The notes under the pieces are model-generated. The model had not been told where the DNA came from, did no database searches, and was given only the letters and a program-made list of their open reading frames with translations. A DNA stretch of 64,000 bases from Phascolomyces articulosus (taxonomy: Eukaryota > Mucoromycota > Mucoromycetes > Mucorales > Lichtheimiaceae). The DNA is taken from the NCBI GenBank assembly GCA_025677815.1, contig JAIXMP010000011.1:1240001-1304000 (forward strand), in the 5' to 3' direction. Position 1 is the first letter of the stretch. Every line of letters begins with the position of its first letter. A program made the translations under genes and the position numbers. This document shows positions 1 through 12,258 of this stretch, piece after piece.

Positions 1-403
1 GGAATTAAAAGATGAACAAGAACGAAAACGGTTATTACAAAAGGAACAAGATCAATTGGAAATGGAACAACAGCAGATAGAGCAACAAAAGAAAAAGGAA
101 CAAGAAAATGAAGCGTCTTGGCAATGTACATTATGTTTTGATAATCCGAAAGATTGTATATTTTTGGAATGTGGTCATATCTCAAGTTGTATGGAGTGTG
201 CTGAGAAGGTAAAAAAAAAAATTATTAAAAATAGCTTTAAAGTGATGGGTTGAATTAAGTTTCATCTATTGCGCCTCGTTACTCATTGTATACAAACTTT
301 TTTTTTGGATTATTCTATATATTCATAGCTCAGTACCATTAACAAGAAATGCCCAGTGTGTCGTCAACGTATTACTCGCATAAAACACATTTATTATTCT
401 TGA
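1..403 (+). CDS. RING-finger (C3HC4) protein, C-terminal end, partial
   Basis: The 5' part lies outside the window. Two exons are seen, 1-208 and 329-403, joined in phase 0 through a 120-nt GT..AG intron. The visible N-terminal part is a Glu/Gln/Lys-rich probable coiled coil. It runs into a RING domain with CTLC, CGH, CMEC and, after the intron, CPVCR. The last cysteine pair is encoded only by exon 2, so reading through the intron would truncate the domain. The protein ends about a dozen residues after CPVCR with a hydrophobic tail, as in RING domains of the IAP/neuralized type, which suggests an E3 ubiquitin ligase. The domain is clear. The specific family cannot be named without the upstream sequence. 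Confidence 0.85.
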
Positions 404-2190
404 AAAAAAAATTGGAATGCATGAAATGGATACAAAAAAAAAAAGTTGGATGATACTTGGCAAGAAGGTGTATCTGTATAAAAACACTGATCCAAAACCC
501 CTTTTTTTGGCTTTCTGCTGTTTGACATATCCTATTGCTTTTTTATATACCTATATATAACGACAAAAAACGAAGGAGAAGACTATCGCATTGATCTATC
601 CATATATTATAAAGCTTTATTTGCGTTACCCATTTTTATATATAAGATATAATTTTTTTTCCCTCCTCCACTTGCACTCTTCTTAGTCTATTATTTCCTT
701 TTTGTTCTGTCAATTTTATAGCATTTGATTGTTGGTTTTACTCGCGTTTGTTATTATAATCTTATCATTCTTGCTTTATGTAAATATAAAATAAAATATG
801 AGTATATTCTTTCTTTAAAAAATTAGACATTGTGTCATTATTGGGCTTTTTCTACATAACGCAACACAACTAAGAATGAAGTATCAATGGCTCATTAATT
901 CGTCCACACGACAGATTATTTTGCATCAATAATTTTAATATATTTTGTTCCGTGTCATAATGCACACTATTTAGGCAATAGCATTTTATGAATTAAACTG
1001 TCAATTTATATTAGATTTTAGCATAAACGGTCTGTACAAAATAAGTTACACTATTCCTTTTATGTAACACCCTTCACACTTTATAAAATGGAGGATTCAA
1101 AAAACTCGAAGTTGAAGATTTAAGTAGGAACATTGTTTGCTTCTGTATATCATGAATAATTTCATATGGCGCAATGATGATGTTAGAAAAAAAAACTGGA
1201 GAAAGTAATTAGTGTGATTTATAAGCTATTCATTAATTTCGAAGAGAGAATTCCTTAATTACAAGGTAATATGTTTGTATATATCATCCGTCTGACTTTT
1301 TCATAAATCTTGAAGCAAATCATCCATTTGATCCAAGTCATATATTAATTAATGATAGTATATTTATTCAAGTTGAAGAATGTATTTGCCAAGAAAAATA
1401 AATAAAAAGCTTAGCAAATCAAAGGATGGATGCTGTATGTGTTGTACATGATCATTATTGTTTAGGCTTAGCTACTGTGGAGGAGTTTGAGTAAAGCAAA
1501 CTTGGATAGATCGTGATTTAAAGACTTTGCTCTGCATTGTGTAACAAATAGAAAAAAGTAAATATAATAAAAAATTGTAGCAGATGCTGTTTTATAAAAC
1601 CAACATTCCTACTGCCTTCTCTTGGCTGATTCAATACAAAGAACTAAGTTTTTTTGTATATAAACAAATGACTCATTGCAAGTAGTGTTTTTGGGTTCTA
1701 ATTTGCTTTTTCATGCTTGTTTAACACATAAATTTTGTTAGCAAAACATGCATCGTCTATATAGTCTTCTTTTTTCTTTCTTTCTGTATATATTTATCTA
1801 TATACTACAACAGCATATTATTCACCCTTCAGCAGCGCTGTTTTCACAAGAGTATTATCACTTGATAGATTGCCTCTTATTTTGATTAATCAATAAATTG
1901 GTAGTATATTATCAATCACTACCATACATCATCCGTGTCATCGTTTCGCTCAATTTAATCTATAATAGTCCTTTTTAAACAATAACTGTAAGTAATCAGT
2001 ATTTTTGTTTAACAAACTCTACTATAGCACAGCTACCATGAATTGAAATAGATATTTATAATGAAATACAGAAAAATAATGTATACTGACTATGAGACAG
2101 TGTAATATAATCGAAAAAAAGAAACGAATATTTTTGGACTAACCATCCATACGAGCAACGCCCGAACGACTACTTGACTTATTACTCTCA
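404..2190. other. Intergenic, AT-rich
   Basis: About 1.8 kb with no open frame, RNA gene or repeat that I can support. It contains long A and T runs and ends where homology to the HET-type gene of 28.9 kb begins. The only coding-like reading frames are very short. Confidence 0.6.
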
Positions 2191-2194
2191 TCTC

Positions 2195-3623
2195 ATTTTA
2201 CTCCAACTAAACTTGTTTGTATCTCTGACATAAAAGTGTTTCTTGGTTCTCAAGTAGCAAACGAAGGATATTGTACATTGTCATAGTCCTGGATCCAATC
2301 TGGTGATGAATTTATCAATGAAACCATATGAAGAACCGAACGTGTCGATAAAGGCAGACACAGGATCATTTCTCCTACCAGTAATGGTAAACATTCCTCT
2401 ATTTCCATTGAAACAATTATTCCATATGATACTGCCAGTGGCAATGAAAAGCTAAAAAAAAAAAATAAGAAAAGTGTTGATCGCCATTTACGAAAAATAT
2501 AAACATCTTTTTTACCATGTTCAGCATGTTCCATTTGAAGGCATCATTCAGAAAATAGGTCAACAATTCAACATCCAATATATATGGTATAACCAAATGT
2601 GCATAAATCAAGACGATAATGAAGAAAAAAAACGTGAAGTACGTAACATGTATTACATCTATAGTCATGCTTATTGCACTGTTGCCTTTGTACTTGAATG
2701 TTTCGTCGAACACGATCAAAGCACAGCTAATCTCCCATCCATCCCTTTTATGGAGGCCGAATTACGTTTACTTGAATCTCATTGATTTCACCGTTTATGG
2801 ACTTTGGAAGAAGCCATCAAATCAAAAAGATTATTACTCGTTGGCAAAAATATTCATATTTCATATTTGGGGAAAGGATTTGGAACAAGGGAGATTATAT
2901 CAATTAATTCAATCAGAAACATCAATAGAATAACAACTTGGTGTCATGTATATTCTCTATCATGCCCATCAACGCACAAGTACCAAGGATAATGTCTGAG
3001 TATTTGCTCTGCTCCACCTAAATATGTTATCAACCAGATCAACATTGATTATGATCAACCTATTAAAGGTTTGCTGGTTCAATTTTATGGGCGCTTGGCA
3101 GAAAGTGATATTGATCTATTGATGTTTTCCAAATTTATCCGTGTCCCTCAATTTAAATCCACCATCTAACATTATACGTTTTTGCCATCATGGACCGATA
3201 TTCATGAAGAACATGACTGCCAAAACGAATTTGTCATGCCTTATTTTCAAGATTACAAAATCATTGGAAAAACCATGGATATTTCATATATTTTTGTGAT
3301 AAATGGCTCATCCATCGATCTTGACAACAACGACAACCTTCATTGATAGTACGATTGGAGTATCTACAGTCTTTTCCCGAAGTTTATTATATTCATTTGG
3401 AACACTATTTGACAGAAGACGTGATGGATAATGGTACTCTGACTATGCCATTCTTGTTGATATTCCATTCAAACAAGTAAATCGCAAAGACCGCTATTAT
3501 CCAGTCATCAAAAGAAAACAGGGAGAAGAATATTATCAATCAATAGGATGTTGTAGAATAGAAAATGGAGATTCTTTTTTCTCGGGTTATGAGTTACCCA
3601 AGCAAACATTTTTAATTCAATAA
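2195..3623 (+). pseudogene. HET-domain protein pseudogene
   Basis: This is a decayed paralogue of the HET-type gene at 28937-30681. Reading across frames recovers matching blocks in the same order. Around 2264-2310 is GYCTLS-stop-SWIQSGD against GYCALSYVWEQSGD. At 2540-2700 there is IQYIWYNQMCINQ followed by a run ending in IYSHAYCTVA, against EYLWYDKICIDQ and IYGNACYTVA. At about 3498-3560 is YYPVIK followed by YYQSIG, against FLPVIK and WYKAIG. The final residues plus stop (LIQ-stop) at 3612-3623 match the end of the intact copy (IIQ-stop). In-frame stops at about 2289 (TAG) and 2322 (TGA), and several frame changes, make translation impossible. The left boundary is approximate. HET domains in fungi are linked to incompatibility and cell-death responses, but the role in this lineage is unknown. 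Confidence 0.85.
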
Positions 3624-4992
3624 AAAAATAATTATAGTAAAAAAAATATAATCCTGCTTCATCAGCGGAAAGCAAAAAATTAAGAAATAACGATTTAAAA
3701 AAGAAAAATGCAAACCATAAAATATTATTATACGTGTTGTTAAATAATGTTTAAAAGAATCTTTATGAACATTGTATAGCTATTAGTGGTGAATTTATTA
3801 TCAGGGTACCAGGCAGTGGAGTAGCTTCTCATTGACCTGTAACGGTACCTACTGATGACGAGCAAGATCCATGGCCTGTGCTTCCATCGGAGCTGAATGT
3901 GAAACACATAAAGTTGAGGCTAAGAAATATACAAAATTCATGCAAGACAACCAAAATACGTTTTTATACTTCATCTTTTCTCTCAAACTATCATCCTCTT
4001 CAAGTTTTTGTTCATATACCATATATTTTATATATGAAGGCTATTGCCTGCGCTGCAATTGAAATAAATTGAAAACAGCCACTTAAGAAAAAAAGATATA
4101 AAAACAACCGATTTCACACATTTTCTTTTTTTTCTTCATCCCTGGCCCTGGATCAAAAACAAACGGCGATTGTCCCTGGGGTAAAGAGGAGGACAGCCTT
4201 GTGCCCTCTATCCTCTTTCGCAAACAGTTGGCCTATGTAAGCTTTTCGTTAAGCTCTTGGAAGTTTCTTCTTTTTTTTGTGGCATTTTTTTTTTCTTTAT
4301 CTGCAAAATGAAGAAAATAATCTAATAAGAAAATGATAAAAAAAATACTATTACTATTATAATAATGGTAGTATTCTCTATTATTTTAAATAATAATAAA
4401 ATGTTAATGCTTGAACCATAAACTTTTACATTTTGTTCCGAACTGCTTATAAATGTTGTTTTTATTATTAATGGCGGCAATGAAGAGTAATAATAACGTT
4501 CACAGAACCAAACGTGTTGCTATAGTAATAAAAGGCTTACTATAAAAAAAAATAACGTTCAACTTGAATGTGTGTGTGCTATTTATTTTATTAAAAGATC
4601 TCTTGCGTAATGGCATTCGAATAACGATTGCAGAAAAAGAAAAAAGAGATATCCATGACAGTAGCGTGTTTCGTTTACGGATTGTACGTAAAGTTTATGT
4701 TGAAAAAAAAATAATACACGCGATATTATTTTACGTTTGACAACTTTAAAAACCATAGTAACATGATGGTGCAATTTAATATTATTATGATCTTGTTGCA
4801 CTTTGTAAGAGATTTACCCTTAACAAAAAAACATATTGTTTTACTAATACATCGTGCGTCGAATTGAATAGTTTCCATGCTGATTGTTATTTCCCATTCG
4901 ATCTTTGTTTCATACCTTTGCAGCTGGATCATAAAAGCTTACTCTCCCTATCCGTTTTTTAACAAATAACACCCTTTCTTTTTTTTCCCACC
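3624..4992. other. Intergenic, AT-rich
   Basis: No gene is supported. Around 4176-4211 is a small imperfect hairpin with arms AAAGAGGA and TCCTCTTT. Short frames at 3871-4072 have no recognisable content. The last 50 bases form a pyrimidine-rich leader before the ATG at 4993. Confidence 0.5.
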
Positions 4993-6290
4993 ATGACACC
5001 TGCAATAGCCACTTCACAATGTCAAGCATGTACTTTCTCAGAATTATATACCCATTTCATATCAACGCAAATGGATCTCGCTCTTTTCCAAAACGCATCT
5101 GATCAAGGAAAAAAAGCTTATGGAATACACGATTACACACCTGCGATTGAATTCCACACCAAAGTATTGAATACCTCACACTATTATCCCCAATCTTTCG
5201 TTTTATCGCATCTCGCCGTTACCCATGAAAAGTTTCAACAATACCAAAAAGTATTTGACGATTGTACACAGGTGGAGCTCAATGACCGAAAACAACTATT
5301 GCCTTGTCTAGACACGTATTGGATGAGAACCAGCATTTTACTTCGACAAAGTAATGCACAATAACTCAAAAAAGGAGCCAATGCTATTTCAAAGTAATAT
5401 TTCCAGAACAAAAGTAGCAGCTGAGGAAACAATACGATTACTTGATCTTGCGACAATTATCGTATGAAATTGTTTCCAGTATCTTATCACGCTTGTCTTT
5501 GAATCCACTAGACCAGTAGACACCAACCTGTCACTTTTAGTACAAAATTATTTTACAAGATTATCCAGAAATAGGATTGTATATAGACACTGTCTTGCAT
5601 TATAGTGAACTACCAAAAGATACTAACGCTTTAATCCAACCATACACCATGTTCACCCAGATCAAATAGAGACTATCAAATTGAAGCTATGCGAATTTGG
5701 TACGCATGAAGAGAACACCAGGAACTAGGGGACCCAATTGATATATATTGTGAGTTAAAATTATAGGAAATAGTTCGGCCAACGGTACAAAAATATTATC
5801 CAGTGAAGATGAAGAGAATCTAAGGCATTGATAAATGTTTGACAGCAAGAGGGAGAGAAAGAAGGAGAGGGACACTGCTACTTGGAGTTGTTTATATGAT
5901 TGTGCATATAATGCAAAAAACATATTTTTTTATCCAATAATACGTAAATACGCTCTTTCGACAATCAACAGTTACGAAATATTCTGCTGCTGAATAAGGA
6001 TTTATCAAAAGAATTTTCAAATGATATATAATACAAACAACAGTAATTTTAATCATGAACACAAGTACGAGTATGTTATAACGTGGAACCGATTTCGAAT
6101 ATATCAAGTCTTCATTGAATTTATCCAATTGGTATCCAGCCGAGCTCTATTTGTAAAATAATTCCTTACTCTTTGGCTCAACTTTTAAAACGAATACTGC
6201 TTTTGAAAGTGTTTATCCTATTCGACAGCAAACCTACGTTGAATTGTTGGAAGCCATAAGTCGGATATTCTTTTTCTTTTATACAGCTCT
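4993..6290 (+). pseudogene. TPR/F-box protein pseudogene
   Basis: The start region is open: 123 codons from 4993 to 5364 encode a TPR-like helical region, with a stretch GKKAYGIHDYTPAIEFH typical of a TPR helix pair. A stop then follows. In another frame near 5450-5515 is an F-box-like stretch (LSYEIVSSILSRLSL) ending in a TAG. Downstream only scattered open pieces remain, such as ISSLNLSNWYPAELYL near 6095-6145 and a roughly 30-codon frame near 6190-6290. The order TPR, F-box, repeats is the one seen in the intact genes at 7703-9425, 42968-45441 and 45779-48178, so this is read as a dead member of that family. The C-terminal end is uncertain. Confidence 0.7.
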
Positions 6291-6954
6291 TGTTTTTTTT
6301 TAAAAAAAAACCTGATTATTACTAAGTACTCGACTTGATTATAGTTATCTCTTTTTAAATAAATTTAGTCCTTTTATCTATATCATAATTTCGAAATTGA
6401 TTATATTAATCACATATCATGTTCAAGTATTTATTATTGTTTAATGTGTTTTTGATACAATAGGCTTTCTGTGCCTTTTTGGCTATATTTTTACAACTCG
6501 ACCCAGCGAATTGAGTAAAAAATCTAAACCGTTGGCCCATGGGTCCAAAAAACGTTGATTCGGTCGTTAGCATGTAGGTGGAGGCATGAGTTGAGCTGTC
6601 TTACAAATCAATTGCGAACTCTTATCTAGTGTATATATAATATTGATCAATTCAATTCAAATATAATTAAGCATTGACCAACCAACTAATCAAAGTTGGT
6701 TCTTGGTTTTATAGCAATAATTGATTATATTTAGCTGTGTCGATGCAGTGTGTAAATCTTGCATTATTTGTCTTACAATCCAAAAATGCTTTTTTTAGTT
6801 TGTGGCTGGACTTAAAACAGCTATACCATATATAGAAGGCGTTTCCATGGCAACCGTTTGATCCAATCCATAAATGTATTAAAATCCCCCTTTCCTACTC
6901 ATTTCCTTCTCATCACAAAATATACATCTCTTCTCTTTTTCTTCTATTTATGCT
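6291..6954. other. Intergenic with promoter of the gene at 6955
   Basis: AT-rich spacer between the TPR/F-box pseudogene and the small TPR-like gene. Its last part carries an X-box palindrome at 6841-6854 (listed separately) and a pyrimidine-rich stretch just before the ATG. Confidence 0.5.
6841..6854. promoter_or_regulatory. X-box-like palindrome (RFX-type site)
   Basis: GTTTCCATGGCAAC fits the two-half-site RFX/Crt1 X-box pattern, in which a GTnnCC half site faces GGnAAC across a CATG centre. It lies 101 bp upstream of the ATG at 6955. Family knowledge: fungal RFX proteins (Crt1, Sak1, RfxA) bind such sites and often repress damage- or cell-cycle-regulated genes. A closely similar site lies at 48359-48372. 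Binding has not been shown. Confidence 0.55.
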
Positions 6955-7251
6955 ATGACAACCAAACGATTAAGATTGAAGGCACTAGATGAAGAATGGA
7001 CGCAATGTGTTTATCGCAACGATTATCAATGCGCGATGGACATTGTTCAACAAATGTTGGCTATCGATGATACCTATGAAAAAGCCTATTATCGAGCCAT
7101 TTATGTCCATCTTTATTACACACATGATTATGATACTGCGGAAATGATTGGCGATCAGTTTCTTCATGATGTAACCTATGTATGGATCAAAAAATGGATC
7201 AAGAAACGTAAAGTAGAAGCAGAAGCAAAAGCAAAAGATCAAGGTCAATAA
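6955..7251 (+). CDS. Small TPR-like protein
   Basis: Single-exon frame of 98 residues. Residues 10-70 look like a pair of TPR-type helices (CAMDIVQQMLAIDDTYEKA followed by YYRAIYVHLYYTHDYDTAE), much like the N-terminal part of the neighbouring TPR/F-box proteins. The C-terminus is Lys/Glu/Ala-rich. No F-box or leucine-rich part follows. It is therefore either a free-standing TPR adaptor or a remnant of a longer family member that lost its 3' part. A dedicated X-box 101 bp upstream argues that the gene is live. No function can be assigned. Confidence 0.6.
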   Translation: MTTKRLRLKALDEEWTQCVYRNDYQCAMDIVQQMLAIDDTYEKAYYRAIYVHLYYTHDYDTAEMIGDQFLHDVTYVWIKKWIKKRKVEAEAKAKDQGQ

Positions 7252-7702
7252 TATGTATCTACCATACCAGGCGGTTGTATTGGTTATTTTTATTCATTAT
7301 GTAGTCAATCATCCCTTCCCTATCTATACAATTTGTACATTACATATCTTGATTTTCGATACATGCATAGTGGATTTGGTACCTTATGTGCATAGTATAC
7401 TTTCGAACCAACAGAAAAAAAATGCTTATAATTACTGTTTATTACGTACCTACAAATAAAATCAGAGCAGCGTTTTACTAAATGTATATTTGCTATTTAC
7501 AAAGGAATAAGTTCGGAGGGAAGAAAATTATTATTGGAATATAGAAAGGAAAATCATTATAAGAATGTATTTCTAAGGATAGTTATATTCTGCCTTTTTT
7601 CTTCAGGAAGGATGGATATAAGATAGGAGGAGACCGTTTTGTTAGAGATCCAAAGAATAGGCTTAAATAAGTTTCATCCATACAAACAATACATTATAAT
7701 TA
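7252..7702. other. Convergent intergenic spacer
   Basis: 3' sides of the genes at 6955-7251 (+) and 7703-9425 (-). The open stretch at 7253-7459 is hydrophobic low-complexity translation and looks like untranslated sequence. Nothing else is seen. Confidence 0.5.
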
Positions 7703-9425
7703 TTACCAAACCCCACCATATTGAGCATAATAAAATTCTTCTGCAAGATCATCCAAAGCAAGATTCATTTGATCATGAAACCCCTCTTCATCTTCTTCTT
7801 CATCTGGTATTTCTCTTCCCGTCGACCTCAAAAGTTCCATAAAATTCATTGCCCCCTGATAATGTTGTTGATCTCGTTCATGATGCGGTGGGTGGACTGG
7901 TTGTTTTTGATCAATAAGTTGTTTCAGTGTCTTTCGTGCCTCTGGACGATCCATACAAAAGGTTCTACTGTAACATTTCAATATTCCTGATTGCATCACC
8001 TCCACCAATCCCAAGATCCCTTCTCGTGTCAAAGGGAAATTATTGATATCGAGCCATTCGAATGATTTCACTCGTATCACTTCAATCAAATCTCTTGCAT
8101 GCTTTGGAAATCGATCACGTAACGTCAATCGTTTGAGTTTGGATGCTTTTCGTAACATGTTATAAAAGTCCATAGTCATGTACATCAGTTGGTCACTGCT
8201 TTCCATCGTCAAGTCTGTGAGTTCTGGACAGATTTGGGAAATGATTGTGAACATGGTGGAAAAGTTACAGTGACATAGACATAAGGTGGTTAAAGTGGGG
8301 ATAGGTCGTAAGAGTTGAGCGACAGAGTTTGGCATGTTGTGGTGCAAATGACCTTGATGGATGGTGAGTTCAGTTAGTTCGGGACAGTACATGGATGCTG
8401 CATGATAGAATATAAAGGGTTTAATGGCGGAATCAAACTCTACTTTACGCCATGTCGATCCAATTTCTCGCATGACAAGTTGAAGGACAAGTGGATCAAT
8501 TGTAACCATACCACCAAGAAATGCTAATTCATCAAAATAATCACAGGTCAATGTTGAAGATAAAAAGTAGAGAACCTCGTTATGGTTCTATCCTTTTCAT
8601 CCATGGATAAAAATCAAAAGAAGTGCTTCTTTTTAGAAACTTACATACTTCCACCAACTCTGGACGACGTTTTATTAATTTCTCAACGATATTCATTGTC
8701 AATGGAACCGTCAATTTACGAATATCCAACCATTGCATGAACCTATCTAAACTCGCCGCAATACTTGCTTCCCAATAATGAGGTGTCGTGACAGTGCTTC
8801 GATGACTATTCATCATCATCATATCATCATTTCCTATGACCACTTCTTCTTGTTGTTGAGAATAATCCAAATCACGCCATAAATCCGGAATACGACTCAG
8901 TGTATTGCGCCATTGACAGGATACAGCCAAACATTGCACACGTGAACGTAAAGGTAACAAGGTGAAGATGGTATGAATGACTTCGGGTGGCATCTGAACA
9001 ACATAATTCATTTGCTTCTGCTTCAACTCCTTTACCAATTTCCGTATGTGTCGAATATCTGGATCATTATGAAAAATTTTAAATTGGGACTTTTGTAATC
9101 GTTTGATGGCTTCCTGATATTTATCATGGTGAGCCAACAGGATTTGATTTTCTAATAAATAGAGTTGACCTTTGAATGGATTGATCTTTAAAGCCAATTC
9201 AATATCTTCCAGGGCTGTATTGCGTCGATGGTCGTACAGCTGTAAAGCCGCTTTGGCACGAAACGTCAGCGCTGTTTCATTGTTGGGGTCGAGATTCAAG
9301 GCTGTGGTAAAACATGTATAAGCGTCTTGGATTTGACCTTCGTAGAATTGTGTCATGCCAATCTCGATATTGTCTTGAATATTCCAATTGTTTTTCATGG
9401 TGTCTTTCTTTTTTGTTGGATTCAT
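7703..9425 (-). CDS. TPR/F-box/leucine-rich-repeat protein
   Basis: Two exons, 9425-8649 and 8575-7703, give 549 residues. The 73-nt intron uses donor GTATGT and acceptor GAG in phase 0. I chose this donor because only this frame continues into the repeat region. Residues about 18-125 hold TPR units (for example FYEGQIQDAYTCFTTALNL and ALEDIELALKINP). Residues about 145-185 are an F-box beginning MPPEVIHTIFTLLPLRSRVQ with the usual W toward its end. The C-terminal half has irregular leucine-rich repeats (CPELTELTIHQGHL, ICPELTDLTMESSD). F-box proteins recruit substrates to SCF ubiquitin ligases through Skp1; here TPR and LRR would be the partner-binding surfaces. The substrate is unknown. This family is amplified in the window. 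Confidence 0.88.
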
Positions 9426-10613
9426 GGAGAGAAAGTGGTGGTATATTTAAATGCTGGAATTTGTTGAAGGAATGGGGTCCAATGGTGACTGAGAAGAATT
9501 CCCTTATATTGTTAGACAACAGTTGTTAGTAGCCATTAAGTGACACAGACAATGTTGAAAGAAAAAAGAAAGAATTTATGGATTGAGTGGATCCCTTTTA
9601 AGTCAGCGCTTTTTTATCAGTCCCATACAAAAGTATTTTGCTTTTTAATGCGATAAAATTATGAAAAGATGTGGTAATATATAGCACCATCTTTAAATAA
9701 ACTATTTTATCACATCTATTATTATTAATAATGATGTTAAATAATAAGCGCCATTGTCTATATAAATAGCTTATTATTTTTTTTCATTCGATCAAAAAAA
9801 AATATCATCATTTTTTTTTGGGTCACAGTTGCATCCAGACCATTTTTGTAGTGGTCAACACGAGTTCTGTAGTTCAATTAGGCAGGTGCCATGGCACACT
9901 GTGTAATCATATTAAGCAACAAAAAGTTTATACATAAGCATTCATTTTTTTTTTGCAGCAAGTTGCGTGCTTCTATGTGAGTGAGTGAGTGAGTTCTGTT
10001 TATTTATTTATTTGAGCGTCTCTTTTTTTTCGTATCACTTTTTTCTTTTTCTTTTTTTTTACTTTTTGAAATGTGGTTGACGTGATTTTCTGCCATTTCA
10101 AATTCATTCTTTTTATCAATCAGCAAAACGAACGACAACGAATATCAATATATAATATATTAATTCAATAACCTGACCATAAATACACGCACAACCCCTT
10201 TATTATTATTATCCTTTTCAGCAAACCGATCTTCTTATCCCCCCCTCCCGAGCCGAAACTTACTATTGTATTATCATATCAAATTCTACAATTCTTCTTT
10301 TTTGGCTAAAAGAGACTCATCCTAATTATTGACTATAGTATATATATACCCCCCCCCTCTCTCTCTCTCTCTATCTATCTCCTGGACAGAGTCCCCTTAA
10401 TTACATTATTACTGCAAATTACCAAATATATATTTTATAGTTTAAACTTGTATTTCTTCTTTTTCTCTCTTCTCTTTCCTTCTTTTTTTAATTACCTGTT
10501 TTTTGTATTCCTTTTAGTGTTTATTATATTTATACATATCATTCTATACCCCCTCCTACTATCTCACTTTAGCAACCGATTTATTAACAACATCAACAAC
10601 GAAAAAAAAAAAG
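9426..10613. other. Divergent intergenic region with low-complexity tracts
   Basis: Shared upstream region of the F-box gene (-) and the palmitoyltransferase gene (+). It contains a perfect 12-bp palindrome GTGCCATGGCAC at 9886-9897, a GTGA tandem near 9968-9985 and a C-run plus (CT)n tract at about 10350-10380 just upstream of the + gene. No further gene is supported. Confidence 0.5.
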
Positions 10614-12258
10614 ATGACTTGGCAAGAGATCAAAGGACAGGTCATTGTGGGTATTGTAGCATTGTTAACCACATTTGTTGCTTATACATCCCAAATTTTT
10701 GTCCTTTGGAACTTTTTGGGTGGCGCTACCCTGAAAACTTTATTGATCCTTATTCCATTCAACGTGTTTGTCATTATGATTTACGTCAATTATTCCCTTG
10801 TCTGTATAACTGATCCAGGGACAGTACCTGGCAATTGGGTAAAGTATTCCACATCTTTTTTCAATCTATATATCGTTTATTCATATATTCATCGAATGAT
10901 GGAATAAAATGCCAAAAACAACATCTCATGCATTATAAAAAATAGATGCCCGATCCAAAAGATATATTTATTGAAGTAAAACGATCGACATATGCACCTC
11001 GCCATTGTAAAACATGCAATGGATATAAACCACCCCGTACGCATCATTGTAGTACCTGTGGCCGATGTGTCTTAAAGATGGATCACCATTGTCCTTGGAT
11101 TAATAATTGTGTTGGATTTTCAAACTATGGTCATTTTATACGGTTCATTGTTTACGTTGAAATCAGTTCGATATATTTATTTACATTATTAAGCTGTCGA
11201 TTAGCCCAAATCATCCGTGATATGAACTCTGTAAGTCATCATCATCTATCTCATCTATCGTATGTTTTTTTTGTGTGTGAGAAAAAAAAATGAGGATATG
11301 AAAAAAATGACAAGCATCAAGTGGGTTTTGGTAAATTAAAAAAAAGCTTTAATGAATATGTATAATAATTTTTCAACTCACCACTTTTTATATCCATTTT
11401 GCATGTGGGTAGTACAATGTACATCCATCCAATACCGAAGCTGCATTTTTATCGATCAATTTAATATTGGCAGCCGCAGCCATTGTCACTGTTGGTATTT
11501 TGAGTGGATACCATGTTTATTGTTTAACGACGAATACGACAACCATTGAAGGATGGGAAAAAGGAACCGCACTTACGTTTAAAACTCAAAGCAACAAAAT
11601 GATCAGTAGTGTAAAGTATCCATACAACCTCGGTCTATATCAAAACATTTGTGCCGTGCTCGGAAGTCAACCGATTCTTTGGTTCTGGCCACAGCGTATG
11701 CGGGGGGATGGTTTACATTTCCCTGTACGGAAATATGACGGCACTTGGGAAGAAATTATAGATGACGAAGAAGAAGTAGAAGATGGACATGAAGATGTGG
11801 AAGAATATTATGAAGAAGATGATGATCAAGAAGAAATTATGGATAATGGCGAAGATGATGAGGAACAACAACGTCGGCATCATCGTCATTGTGGTGGTGG
11901 TCGCCATACCAACAACAATTACCGTAATAATGGTATTCATCGCAGCAATAGTATTCGAAGTCGATATGAAGAGGATGAAGAACAAGCCATTGGACGACAT
12001 TCAAGTAGACGAGGTCGACAAAAACAACGAGATCGACATAGTAAAAACAATAATAACAATACCATGGAAGAAGAATGTGGTACGTTGGTCATTAATGCAC
12101 CTCCTCGAGTCCATACACGAGCAAGTACAAGTAGCTTCAATCCTACAACACCTGCTTCTGTAATGACATTTGCTTCTTCTTCAACATTGGTGGATCCAAA
12201 TGCAAAGTTTCCGACATCATGTACATCTAAAGAAACATATGAAATGACCCATCGATGA
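10614..12258 (+). CDS. pfa4: DHHC palmitoyltransferase, PFA4-like
   Basis: Three exons (10614-10838, 10946-11230, 11413-12258), all introns phase 0, 451 residues. Two N-terminal membrane segments (about 10-30 and 42-64) precede the DPG motif at 67-69. A cysteine-rich domain follows at about 95-145, with HCKTC, HHCSTC and the catalytic DHHC at 121-124 ([12 protein letters not shown]). Two more membrane segments lie at about 143-163 and 183-208, followed by a TTIE motif at 213-216. The C-terminal cytosolic tail is long and unusual, with an acidic Glu/Asp block and then Arg/Ser/Asn-rich sequence. The enzyme S-acylates proteins at the ER; yeast Pfa4 modifies chitin synthase Chs3. The PFA4 assignment rests on motif order and on the LGSQPILW stretch near residue 250. 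Other DHHC subfamilies are less likely. Confidence 0.9.

Noticed and set aside
4176..4211. Hairpin AAAGAGGA/TCCTCTTT as an RNA gene or terminator
   Set aside because: Eight-base arms with a loose loop occur by chance; no neighbouring gene uses it.
7253..7459. 68-codon hydrophobic frame after the small TPR-like gene
   Set aside because: Lies in the likely 3' untranslated region; no recognisable features beyond AT-rich hydrophobic translation.
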